From Actinomycetes bacterium (GTDB lineage: Bacteria > Actinomycetota > Thermoleophilia > Miltoncostaeales > Miltoncostaeaceae), in NCBI GenBank assembly GCA_024639225.1, contig JAHEIS010000010.1, forward strand, positions 1 through 37,574: a DNA stretch of 37,574 nt. The letters run 5' to 3'. Of the stretch, positions 7,440 to 14,739 are shown piece by piece (the first letter of the stretch is position 1; each line of letters begins with the position of its first letter). Under the pieces are notes generated by a model, which was given only the letters and a program-made list of their open reading frames with translations, had not been told where the DNA came from and did no database searches. The translations under genes were made by a program, and so were the position numbers.

Positions 7440-8894
7440 CTAACCGAAGGCCGGGTCGATGCCCTGAGTGTGGTCGGGAGGCGGAGCCTCGCCGATACGG
7501 CGGACGGTGATCAGGTCGGTGTTGCCCGAGCCCGTGCTGAAGCGGCCCATCGCCATGACCACGCGGTCGCCGTTGCGCAGACCCGCGACAGAGCGGGCCG
7601 ACCAGAGAGCGTCGTTGACGAGATTCTCGACGCTGCCGGGATGCGACGGCAGCGTACCCGCGATCACGCCCCACTCAAGGCTGAGCTGGCGGGCGATCGT
7701 GGCGTTCTCCGCGAGCCCGACGATCGGACGTGAGGGGCGGTACTTGGCGGCGGCCCGCGCCGACCCTCCCGAGCGCGTCGGGATCACCAGTGCGGCGGAG
7801 TTGAGCTGACTCGCCAGGTGCACCGCCGCCTGGATGACCGCCTCGGCGGCCGACTCGGGCTCGGCGGTGATCTCGCGGTGGAAGAGCTCGCCGGCCTGGG
7901 CAGCTCGGGCGATCTCATCCATCGCCTGCACGGCCTCGACAGGGTAGGCGCCGATGGCGGTCTCGCCCGACATCATGACCGCCGACGAGCCGTCGAGGAC
8001 CGCGTTGCTGACGTCGCTGGCCTCCGCTCGCGTCGGCTCGGCGTTGTCGATCATCGACTCGAGCATCTGGGTCGCCGTGATGACCAGCCTTCCGGCGCGC
8101 GTCGCCTTGCGGATGATCTCCTTCTGCAGCAGAGGCACGCGGGCCGCTCCGACCTCGACGCCGAGATCGCCGCGGGCGACCATGATGGCGTCGCTCGCCT
8201 GGATCAACTCATCGAGAGCCTCGACGGCCTCGAGCTTCTCAATCTTGGCGATGATGCGCGCGTGGCTGCCGAGACCGCGCAGGCGGTCTCGGAGGTCATC
8301 AATGTCCTCCCCACGGCGCACGAATGACAGCGACACGAAGTCGACGCCGATTTCGGCGGCGACCTCGAGGTCGTCGAGGTCCTTCCCGGTGAGTGCCGCG
8401 GCACCAACTGACGAGTGGGTGACGAACGCACCCTTGCGGGGACCGAGCATCCCCGGGCGCTCGCAGCGCGTCATCACCAGGGGCGCCTCGGTCGCCGTCA
8501 CCGCGAACCGGGGTGTGCCGTCACCGATGACGATCTCGGAGACCCCGGGCGTCGCGGCGGCGGCGAACTCCGGCCACTCGACCTCGATCGCGCCGTTGTC
8601 GGACTCGCCGGAGGTGAAGACGACCTCCTCGCCCTGCGCGATCGCCCGCGTCTCGACGTCGGGCGACAGCCGGATCTTCGGCCCGGCCAGATCGAAGACG
8701 ATCGCGATCGCCCGGCCGGTGATATCGGCCGCGTGCCGGGCGCGCTTGGCCTGCTCGCGCCAGTCCTCGGGGCTCCCGTGGGCGGCGTTGATGCGGAGGC
8801 CGTCGACGCCGGCCTGGATCATGCTCATGATGGTCTCGGGTGCCATGCTGGCGGGCCCGAGGGTGGCGAGTATCTTGGTGCGCCGGTGCTGCAC
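7440..8894 (-). CDS. pyk: Pyruvate kinase, K+-independent type by sequence
   Basis: Last step of glycolysis: phosphoenolpyruvate plus ADP to pyruvate plus ATP; 484 residues from GTG 8894, which has GGTGAG five bases upstream (a GTG at 8912 would add six residues). Motifs: TKILATLGPAS, GLRINAAHG, active-site Lys in IAKIEKLEAVEAL, SDAIMVARGDLGVEVG, ATQMLESMI, EPTRAEASDVSNAVLDG and the C-terminal regulatory domain. The usual R-x-N-F-S-H is R-I-N-A-A-H, and the usual D-T-K-G-P-E-I-R is D-L-A-G-P-K-I-R (Asp 68, Leu 69, Lys 73). Leu and Lys at these places are the known signature of K+-independent pyruvate kinases. It lies behind two tiny genes in the same direction. Confidence 0.95.
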   Translation of the reverse strand: MQHRRTKILATLGPASMAPETIMSMIQAGVDGLRINAAHGSPEDWREQAKRARHAADITGRAIAIVFDLAGPKIRLSPDVETRAIAQGEEVVFTSGESDNGAIEVEWPEFAAAATPGVSEIVIGDGTPRFAVTATEAPLVMTRCERPGMLGPRKGAFVTHSSVGAAALTGKDLDDLEVAAEIGVDFVSLSFVRRGEDIDDLRDRLRGLGSHARIIAKIEKLEAVEALDELIQASDAIMVARGDLGVEVGAARVPLLQKEIIRKATRAGRLVITATQMLESMIDNAEPTRAEASDVSNAVLDGSSAVMMSGETAIGAYPVEAVQAMDEIARAAQAGELFHREITAEPESAAEAVIQAAVHLASQLNSAALVIPTRSGGSARAAAKYRPSRPIVGLAENATIARQLSLEWGVIAGTLPSHPGSVENLVNDALWSARSVAGLRNGDRVVMAMGRFSTGSGNTDLITVRRIGEAPPPDHTQGIDPAFG

Positions 8895-8932
8895 AGTCTC
8901 ACCGTGACACACGGACGGCCGACTGACGAGGA

Positions 8933-9103
8933 CTACGCAATAAGTTCGGACCAGGCCACCAGCGTTGCGGCGAGCATCTGGTCATCAGGAGAACCGGCCC
9001 CCGCCTCCTCAGACCACTCGATGACCGCGTCCACGCCGACCGACAGGGGATCCGCGTCGGGGTGCGCCGCCCGCAGGATCTCGGCCAGCTCGCCGGGCGT
9101 CAC
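8933..9103 (-). CDS. Small hypothetical protein, 56 residues
   Basis: A short open frame from GTG 9103 to TAG 8933-8935. The GTG overlaps the stop of the preceding membrane-protein gene (GTGA), the junction style of real genes throughout this window. The product begins MTPGELAEILRAAHPDADPL and ends VAWSELIA; it is soluble, acidic and predicted mostly helical, with no Cys and no motif I recognise. It ends 38 bases before the pyruvate kinase start, in the same direction. It could be a regulatory or structural microprotein, but nothing in the sequence shows function. Support is codon-like composition and coupling only. Confidence 0.6.
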   Translation of the reverse strand: MTPGELAEILRAAHPDADPLSVGVDAVIEWSEEAGAGSPDDQMLAATLVAWSELIA

Positions 9104-9315
9104 CGCCGGGGCGCCAGGTTCACCGCCGCGGCGACGGCGAGGATCAGGATCATGCCCCCGTAGCCCACATAGCCGGTGGCGAACAGGAGCGCCGCGAGAC
9201 CCAGCATCAAACCGGTCATGACAGCCCAGAAGGCCCGCGGCAGCCCCGCGGCCCCGAGGTCCCAGCCGGTCTCAGGCGGGACGATCACGCGGCGGCGGCG
9301 CGGAGGAACGCTCAT
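9100..9315 (-). CDS. Small membrane protein, 71 residues, two predicted helices
   Basis: Start ATG 9315 (MSVPPRRRRVIVPPETGWD). A basic N-terminal tail is followed by two hydrophobic stretches, about 28-45 (FWAVMTGLMLGLAALLF) and 50-66 (GYGGMILILAVAAAVNL), ending in RR. This suggests a two-helix inner-membrane protein with the N-terminus inside. A longer frame reaches 9384, but its extra 23 residues look non-coding and run into the divergent promoter region of the peroxiredoxin gene. It overlaps the 56-residue gene by 4 bases. Not a family I recognise. Confidence 0.7.
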   Translation of the reverse strand: MSVPPRRRRVIVPPETGWDLGAAGLPRAFWAVMTGLMLGLAALLFATGYVGYGGMILILAVAAAVNLAPRR

Positions 9316-9407
9316 GGCGCGCACGTTACCGGAGTGGACGGGCGCAGACCGCCGACACGGTTGTAGCCTCGGGCCCAGGTCCACCCACCCGCACCCGGAG
9401 GCAAGAC

Positions 9408-9881
9408 ATGGCGATCAGCGTCGGAGACACCGCACCCGATTTCACCCTCCGCGGCCGCGGCGGCGAGGAGGTCGCCCTCTCGTCGTTTGCGGGTCGCCAG
9501 AACGTCGTCCTGGTCTTTTACCCCGCGGCGTTCAGTGGGGTCTGCACCGACCAGTTCACGGCCATCGGCGGCAACGCCTCCCGCTACGCCGGCGACGACG
9601 CGCAGGTCATCGGGGTGTCCGTCGACTCCCATCACGCCCAGAGCGCGTTCCTGGACGCGCTGGGCATCGGCGACTCGGTCCTGATGGTCTCGGACTTCGA
9701 GCCGAAGGGTGCGGTTGCCCGGGAATACGGCACGTACATGGACGGTCCCGGTTTCTCCGGCCGCGCGACCTTCGTGATCGACAAGAGCGGCATCGTCCAG
9801 GGCGCGTTCCGGACCGACGTGCCGAGCGAGATGCCCGACGAGGCTGCGTACTTCAGCGCGCTGTCAGCCTGCTCCCGCTGA
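9408..9881 (+). CDS. Peroxiredoxin (AhpC/TSA, AhpE/BCP-like)
   Basis: Thiol peroxidase that removes hydrogen or alkyl peroxides, 157 residues, ATG 9408 with CGGAGG upstream. The thioredoxin-fold core carries the peroxidatic motif P-x3-(T/S)-x2-C as Pro 39, Ser 43, Cys 46 (FYPAAFSGVC), and the catalytic Arg is likely in the GRATFVID segment. No Cys follows a few residues after Cys 46 as in bacterioferritin-comigratory proteins; the only other Cys is the third residue from the C-terminus (SACSR), so it may work as an AhpE-like 1-Cys enzyme. Its reductant may be the thioredoxin or a low-molecular thiol. The stop is one base from the pdxH stop, which is on the other strand. Confidence 0.92.
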   Translation: MAISVGDTAPDFTLRGRGGEEVALSSFAGRQNVVLVFYPAAFSGVCTDQFTAIGGNASRYAGDDAQVIGVSVDSHHAQSAFLDALGIGDSVLMVSDFEPKGAVAREYGTYMDGPGFSGRATFVIDKSGIVQGAFRTDVPSEMPDEAAYFSALSACSR

Positions 9882-9882
9882 C

Positions 9883-10530
9883 TCAGGGGGCCAGGCGCTC
9901 GCGGCGCCATCCGTCCCGCTCGCCAGGGCGATAGACGATTCGATCGTGGAAGCGATCCTCGCGGCCCTGCCAGAATTCGACCTCGTCGGGGACCAGGCAG
10001 AGACCACCCCAGTGATCCGGTCGCTCCGGCCCGGCGGGGCCGGCCTGTGCGACGAGCTGCTCGCGGAGCGCGTCGAGCGCGGCCCGGTCAGCTACGACGC
10101 GGCTCTGGGGGCTCGCCGCGGCGCTGAGCCGGCTGCCCTCCGGACGCGAGGCGAAGTACTCCTCAGACGCCGACGCCGGGAGCCGGTGGACGACTCCGCG
10201 GGCGGTCACTTGGCGGAACAGCGGCAGCCACAGGAAGACGAGAGCCGCGCGCGGATTCTGAGCGAGCTCGCTCCCCTTGCGGCTGTCGTAGTTGGTGAAG
10301 AACGTGAACCCCTCCCGGCCGTGGGCCTTGAGGAGCACCGTCCGGGCCGACGGCGCACCGGATGCGTCCGCCGTCGCCAACGTCATCGCGTTCGGTTCGA
10401 GCAGATCGGCCGCAGACGCCTCCGCGAACCACAGGCCGAACTGCACCATGGGTTCGGGGTCGAGGGCGTCGGGTTCCAGAGCGTGGCCGCGATAGTCACG
10501 GCGCATCCCGGCGGGATCGGTTCGGGCCAT
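9883..10530 (-). CDS. pdxH: Pyridoxamine 5'-phosphate oxidase
   Basis: FMN enzyme that oxidises pyridoxamine or pyridoxine 5'-phosphate to pyridoxal phosphate, 215 residues, the usual length. Seen: MRRDYRGHALEPDALDPEPMVQF at the substrate-channel N-terminus, RTVLLKAHGREGFTFFTNYDSRKG (FMN binding), ALVFLWLPLFRQV, RPEGSRLSAAASPQS, and the C-terminal dimerisation segment VEFWQGREDRFHDRIVYRP. The ATG at 10530 is 8 bases after the rlmN stop, so it forms an operon with rlmN and the LLM oxidoreductase. An FMN/F420-type oxidoreductase at the head of the operon makes a general flavin or cofactor theme possible but unproven. Confidence 0.95.
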   Translation of the reverse strand: MARTDPAGMRRDYRGHALEPDALDPEPMVQFGLWFAEASAADLLEPNAMTLATADASGAPSARTVLLKAHGREGFTFFTNYDSRKGSELAQNPRAALVFLWLPLFRQVTARGVVHRLPASASEEYFASRPEGSRLSAAASPQSRVVADRAALDALREQLVAQAGPAGPERPDHWGGLCLVPDEVEFWQGREDRFHDRIVYRPGERDGWRRERLAP

Positions 10531-10538
10531 GGCCTCGG

Positions 10539-11543
10539 TCAGCCGTCGCCCGCGAGCTGACCGCAGGCCGCCGCGATGTCAGCTCCGCGCGAGTGGCGGA
10601 TCGAGGGTCGCAGGCCCTCCGCGGCGAGAGCCTCGGCGAAGCGCTCGCGGCGCTCCGGAGGGCTCGCCCGATACGGCCCCGAGGTCGGATTGTACTCGAT
10701 GAGGTTGACGTGGAAGTCACCGTCGCGGAGCAGCGCCGCGAGTCGGCGCGCATCGATCGGATCGTCGTTCACGCCGTCGAGTAGGAGGTACTCGATGAAG
10801 ACACGCCGCCCGGTGGTGTCGCGGTAGCGGCGGCACGCGGCCAGCAGATTCGCAATCGGGTAGCGAACGTTGATCGGCATCAGTTCCGAACGCGTCTCGT
10901 CGTCGGCCGCGTGGAGCGAGATGGCCAGGCGCACGGGCAGTGGATCGCGTGTGAGACGCGAGATTCCCGGCACCCACCCCACCGTCGAGATGGCGACGCG
11001 CCGCGCGGAGAGACCGAGCCCGTCGGCGGCGGTGAGCCAGCGGGCGGCATCCAGAACGGCGTCGGCGTTCTGCAGCGGCTCGCCCATCCCCATGTAGACG
11101 ACGTTCGTGAGACGCGAGCCCTGGGCATCGGCCTCGACGGCGGCGAGGAGCGCCTGGTCGATGATCTCCGAGGCCGCCAGGTCACGGCCGGGGCCCATTG
11201 CGCCGGTGGCACAGAATCGGCACGCGAGTGCACATCCCCCTTGACTCGACACGCACAGCGTGCGGCGACCGCGGGCGTGGGCGATCAGAACAGCCTCCCA
11301 GAACGTGCCGTCCTCGCCGCGCAGGCCCCACTTCACCGTCGCATCCGTCGACTCGGCGCGAGCGGAGATCTCGCCACTCCACAGCGGCAGCTCCTGATCA
11401 AGGCGGGTCCGCAACACGCGCGGGAAGGCGGTGACGTCGGACCACGAGACCGCGCCGGCCCGTTGGGCCTGCCGGGCCTGGGTGATTCGGTACGCCGGCT
11501 CGCCCCAGCCCTCCAGCAGGCGTGTCAGCCGCGCGACGTCCAT
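10539..11543 (-). CDS. rlmN: Dual-specificity RNA methyltransferase RlmN (radical SAM)
   Basis: Methylates C2 of A2503 in 23S rRNA and A37 in some tRNAs; 334 residues. The radical SAM cluster motif is C-A-L-A-C-R-F-C with Cys 104, 108 and 111 (CxxxCxxC). Other family marks are YMGMGEPLQN, RRVAISTVG, LAISLHAADDETRSELMPIN, RRVFIEYLLLDGVND and HVNLIEYNP. The second catalytic Cys, needed to resolve the covalent RNA intermediate, is Cys 327 near the C-terminus (IAAACGQL). The ATG at 11543 shares a base with the LLM stop (TGATG), so translation is coupled. Confidence 0.96.
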   Translation of the reverse strand: MDVARLTRLLEGWGEPAYRITQARQAQRAGAVSWSDVTAFPRVLRTRLDQELPLWSGEISARAESTDATVKWGLRGEDGTFWEAVLIAHARGRRTLCVSSQGGCALACRFCATGAMGPGRDLAASEIIDQALLAAVEADAQGSRLTNVVYMGMGEPLQNADAVLDAARWLTAADGLGLSARRVAISTVGWVPGISRLTRDPLPVRLAISLHAADDETRSELMPINVRYPIANLLAACRRYRDTTGRRVFIEYLLLDGVNDDPIDARRLAALLRDGDFHVNLIEYNPTSGPYRASPPERRERFAEALAAEGLRPSIRHSRGADIAAACGQLAGDG

Positions 11544-12583
11544 CAGGCGATGAGAGCCTCGGCGAGACGGCCGAGCTCTCGCGGGATGTCGCCGCCGGGT
11601 TGGACGGCGAGCTCGGTCACGCCGTCGGCCGCGAGCCCACGCGCCCGTTCCCGCAGGTCGGGCGCGGTCCCGGTGAAGGAGAAGCGGGCAACGTTCTCCG
11701 GAGTGAGGATCGCGCGGTCTTCGGGGAGCACGATCTCCACCAGGTGCCCCTGGTGCAGCTGCTGGTAGCGCCGGTCGCCGGGCAGGGCGGCGCTGATCCG
11801 CGCGACGTAGTCCTCGGCCTGGGCCCGCAGGTCGGGCGGGAGACCCTCCATGCGCCAGGGCTGCTCGGCGAAGGCGTGGAAGGCCACCGCCACGACCGGC
11901 CCGACCGCCGCGGTGAGGCGCGCCGAGTCAAGGGGCTCCCCGGGATCGGCGACCGCCCCGACCGCGTGAACCGTCACCGGCATCTCGCGGCCCAGCCCGG
12001 CGACCAACTCCCCGAGGCCGCCCGGATAGAAGATCCCCGTCAGCGCGCCGTCGCCGAGCCGCCCGGCCAGGGCCTGAGCCTTGACGCCGCGACAGGAGAT
12101 CACGATCTCGACGTCGCCGTCCTTCGCCGCGCCCCGCACCGGGGTCGGCAGGACGGGGTTCCCTCCCTCGGGATGCGGCGCCTCGCGCATGGCCAACAGG
12201 GCCCGCAACTCGCCGACCTCAGCCTCGAGTGCGCCAAGCGGGACCGGGCCGAGGCCAAGCGTGAAGCGGCCGGTGAAACCCGCGCCGACGGCGGCACGGA
12301 CCCGGCCCGGAGCGAGGGCGGTGAGCGTGCGCAGGGCGGCCGCCGTCGCGACGGGTACCCGTAGCCGGGGCACGATCAGGCCGATGCCGAGCCGGATGCG
12401 CGATGTGCGCTCCGCCGCCCGTGCGAGCGTGATGAACGGATCGTTGTAGAGCAACGGTGAGTCGTAGACCCACGCCGACTCGAAACCGAGCTCCTCGGCC
12501 AGACGAATGTGCTCGGGGGTGTCGTGAACCGGCGCGAAGAAGGCGGAGACCGCGGGGCCGGCTGGCGGGGCGACGTCGCTCAT
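11543..12583 (-). CDS. LLM-class (F420/FMN-dependent) oxidoreductase
   Basis: Luciferase-like TIM-barrel oxidoreductase of 346 residues. The family shape is clear: AEELGFESAWVYDSPLLYNDPFITLARAAERTSRIRLGIGLIVP at the barrel entry, VATAAALRTLTALAPGRV, the GAGFTGRFTLG segment, and a C-terminal barrel strand near FSFTGTAPDLRERARGL and GVTELAVQPGG. Actinobacterial members use coenzyme F420 to reduce or oxidise diverse small molecules; the substrate is not predictable. First gene of the minus operon LLM, rlmN, pdxH. The ribosome site before ATG 12583 is weak (GTGGCG). Confidence 0.88.
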   Translation of the reverse strand: MSDVAPPAGPAVSAFFAPVHDTPEHIRLAEELGFESAWVYDSPLLYNDPFITLARAAERTSRIRLGIGLIVPRLRVPVATAAALRTLTALAPGRVRAAVGAGFTGRFTLGLGPVPLGALEAEVGELRALLAMREAPHPEGGNPVLPTPVRGAAKDGDVEIVISCRGVKAQALAGRLGDGALTGIFYPGGLGELVAGLGREMPVTVHAVGAVADPGEPLDSARLTAAVGPVVAVAFHAFAEQPWRMEGLPPDLRAQAEDYVARISAALPGDRRYQQLHQGHLVEIVLPEDRAILTPENVARFSFTGTAPDLRERARGLAADGVTELAVQPGGDIPRELGRLAEALIA

Positions 12584-12656
12584 GACGCCACCGTACCGGC
12601 CGGAATCACACCGGGGGTGCGAAGCACGGCCCTCCGGGCGGAGAGGGTTCCCGGGT

Positions 12657-12677
12657 GCCCGCCCCGCCCCGGCGGGC
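12657..12677 (-). terminator. GC hairpin after the Spondin_N lipoprotein gene
   Basis: A 7-base perfect stem (GCCCGCC 12657-12663 with GGCGGGC 12671-12677) and a 7-base loop lie just downstream of the minus-strand stop at 12694. A second imperfect hairpin (CCCTCCG/CGGAGAGGG, about 12630-12647) follows. There is no T run, so it is only a possible terminator or RNA-stabilising stem. The 110-base gap 12584-12693 holds nothing else I can name. Confidence 0.3.
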
Positions 12678-12693
12678 CCGAGGGCGGCGCGGA

Positions 12694-13461
12694 CTAGCCG
12701 GCGCGGACGGTGATCTCCGCGACCGGGCCGTCCCAGGCGTGAACGTCGGTCAGGTCGGCGGTCTGCTGAATGCCGACATGCTCCCCGATCGTGCCCCCCT
12801 CGGCGAGGTCCGGACTCGACTCGCCCGTCCCCTCGGAGTCGCCGGTGACGCCGATGAGCCCCTGGCAGGGCGGCACGATGTCGACGAAGGCCTCGGTGTT
12901 GTTCTCGGTTCCGGCGTCGTAGCCGACGACCTCTCGGGTCACGCTCTCGCCCGCGGCAGGAAGCGCGAGGCTGTTGACGCCCGTGAACCCGTCGTTGGTG
13001 CAGATGAGCATCTGCACGAGGGAGAGGTACGTCTCACCGGCGTCCGCCTCGACCGTGAAGGTCACCGCGTCCGGAAACATCTCCGCCCCGGGCGTTCCCG
13101 CGGGGACCAGAGGAGTGTCGCCACCCTGCACCGATCCGTCCCAGGCGCCGAGCGCGACCGAGTTGTCGCCGTTCTCGGCGATCGCCTGGATGCCGGCGGG
13201 GGCTTCAGCGTCGACCTCGAAGTACTGGTTCTGCTCGACGTGGGCAACGGCGACCGGCGGGGTCAGCGGCTGACCCGGGGTCAGATTGCGGATCGTGACC
13301 TCGTAGCTGGCGGCCTCATCGGCCGAGGCGGCCGGAGGGGCGTCGCCGGCGTCATCGTCATCGCCACAGGCCGCGACGCCGAGCGCCGTGACTCCGAGCA
13401 GGGCGACTATGGCGGCGGTGCGACGTGACCGCCGCAGCGTGGGAAGGGATGCGAGCGTCAT
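12694..13461 (-). CDS. Spondin_N-type secreted lipoprotein
   Basis: 255 residues, ATG 13461 with CCGGAGGA upstream. The signal peptide has an RRSRR-type basic start, a hydrophobic core and a lipobox VAAC with lipid-bearing Cys at 32, followed by an Asp-rich spacer. The mature part (about 52-255) resembles Spondin_N-domain proteins: YEVTIRNLTPGQPLTPPVAVAH, AIAENGD, FTVEADAGETYLSLVQMLICTNDGFTG and YDAGTENNTE, with Asp/Asn residues in loops that could bind metal. Such proteins are found outside cells in bacteria, with unknown role. Two Cys (near ICTND and PPCQG) could form a disulfide. It stands alone: separated from the LLM gene by 110 bases and from the MFS pair by 99 bases, with a CCTTAACGG element about 75 bases upstream. 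Confidence 0.8.
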   Translation of the reverse strand: MTLASLPTLRRSRRTAAIVALLGVTALGVAACGDDDDAGDAPPAASADEAASYEVTIRNLTPGQPLTPPVAVAHVEQNQYFEVDAEAPAGIQAIAENGDNSVALGAWDGSVQGGDTPLVPAGTPGAEMFPDAVTFTVEADAGETYLSLVQMLICTNDGFTGVNSLALPAAGESVTREVVGYDAGTENNTEAFVDIVPPCQGLIGVTGDSEGTGESSPDLAEGGTIGEHVGIQQTADLTDVHAWDGPVAEITVRAG

Positions 13462-13560
13462 GTGTGTCCTCCGGGGTGGATTGGCTGACCCGAAGACGTT
13501 CTCCGCCGGTTCTTTCCGGGCTGTTGGCCAGTCCTTAACGGTTCCTTTCGCGCCGTCCGC

Positions 13561-14739
13561 TCACGCGGGATACGCGTAAGGGATGACCGCCGGGTAGAGG
13601 CGGCGCCCGAGGCCCAGCACGATCGAGGCGAGGGCGAGGGCGGCGAGTGCGGCGCATCCGAGAGCCGCCGTCAAACCGATCGACTCCGACAGGTACCCGA
13701 TCCCGATCGTGGGCACCGTGCCGGAGTAGGCGGTCATGTAGAGGGCGGAGATGAGCTTCCCGCGCTCGCGCAGCGGCACCGATATGCCACAGATGGTCGT
13801 CGCCCCCTGGAGGATCAGGCCGTTGAGCAGACCGATGAGGCCGGCGGCCGCGACGACGACCAGCACCGAGCCGACACCCGCGGCCAGCACGATCAGAATC
13901 GAGGAGGCCGCGGCCGCGCCCGCGCCGATCATCACCGCGCGGCGCGGATCGAGGCCGCTGAAGAGAAAGGGGCTGACCCCGCCCATGCCGAGGATCAGGA
14001 AACCAACGAGTCCGATGAGGGCCACGCTCTCGACCCCGAGGGTGTCGCTCATGTAGAGCGGCACGACCGACAGTAGCGTCCCGTCGAGAAAGCTCATCAG
14101 GAAGATCGCCGGGGCCAGGAAGCTGGCAAAGGCCCACAGCTGACCGGCCGGGACACCGACCCCGATCCGCATCACCCCCCGCGAGCGCCGGATGGTCTCC
14201 GGGGTGAGGAGCACGACGATGACCGCGATGGCAGTCAGGCCGGCGTGCATCCGGAAAGGGAGATGAACCGGGTCGGGAAGGTTGGCCGCCACGAGGCCGC
14301 CAAGACCCGGTCCGAGGCCGAAGCCCACGCGGAATGCCAGGCCCGCGAGTTCCGATGCCCGTGCCTTGTACTCGAGCCGGGCATGGTCGACCACGAAGGC
14401 GGTGCCGACGCCGAGCATGCCCCCGATCGCCAGGCCCTGGAGGATCCGTCCGGCGAAGAGAACCGGTACCGAGTCGGCCAGGCCCATGACCAGGCTGCCG
14501 AGCGCCATCGCGAGGAGGGCGGGCAGGATGACCGGCTTGCGGCCGATCACATCGCTCAGGTTTCCCATGAGCAGCATCGTGGGGGCGACCGTGAGCGAGT
14601 AGATGGCGAACAGGAGCGTGATCTCGCCGTTCGAGAGCGCGAACCGATCCTGGTAGAGGGGGAACAGCGGCGTGATGATGCTCGTGCCCATCGTGAGCAC
14701 CAACAGGGCGAAGGCCGCCGCCCAGGCGCCGCGGGTCAT
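13561..14739 (-). CDS. MFS transporter, 12-helix (DHA1-like)
   Basis: Proton-driven exporter candidate, 392 residues. The true start is ATG 14739, which overlaps the stop of the upstream MFS gene (ATGA); the same frame stays open far upstream but reads as non-membrane Arg/Gly-rich sequence there. About twelve hydrophobic segments; the loop 2-3 motif A is GNLSDVIGRKPVIL and a related, degenerate signature occurs after helix 8. Helix 1 begins AAAFALLVLTMGTSIITPLFPLY, typical of drug or sugar efflux. Substrate unknown. It forms a two-gene operon with the larger MFS gene, so the pair may act on related compounds. Confidence 0.9.
   Translation of the reverse strand: MTRGAWAAAFALLVLTMGTSIITPLFPLYQDRFALSNGEITLLFAIYSLTVAPTMLLMGNLSDVIGRKPVILPALLAMALGSLVMGLADSVPVLFAGRILQGLAIGGMLGVGTAFVVDHARLEYKARASELAGLAFRVGFGLGPGLGGLVAANLPDPVHLPFRMHAGLTAIAVIVVLLTPETIRRSRGVMRIGVGVPAGQLWAFASFLAPAIFLMSFLDGTLLSVVPLYMSDTLGVESVALIGLVGFLILGMGGVSPFLFSGLDPRRAVMIGAGAAAASSILIVLAAGVGSVLVVVAAAGLIGLLNGLILQGATTICGISVPLRERGKLISALYMTAYSGTVPTIGIGYLSESIGLTAALGCAALAALALASIVLGLGRRLYPAVIPYAYPA

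Noticed and set aside
13462-13560. ECF-type promoter (GGAAC ... CGTC) upstream of the Spondin_N gene
   Set aside because: Several GGAAC/GAAC and CGTC pieces occur, but none pairs at 15-17 bases convincingly.
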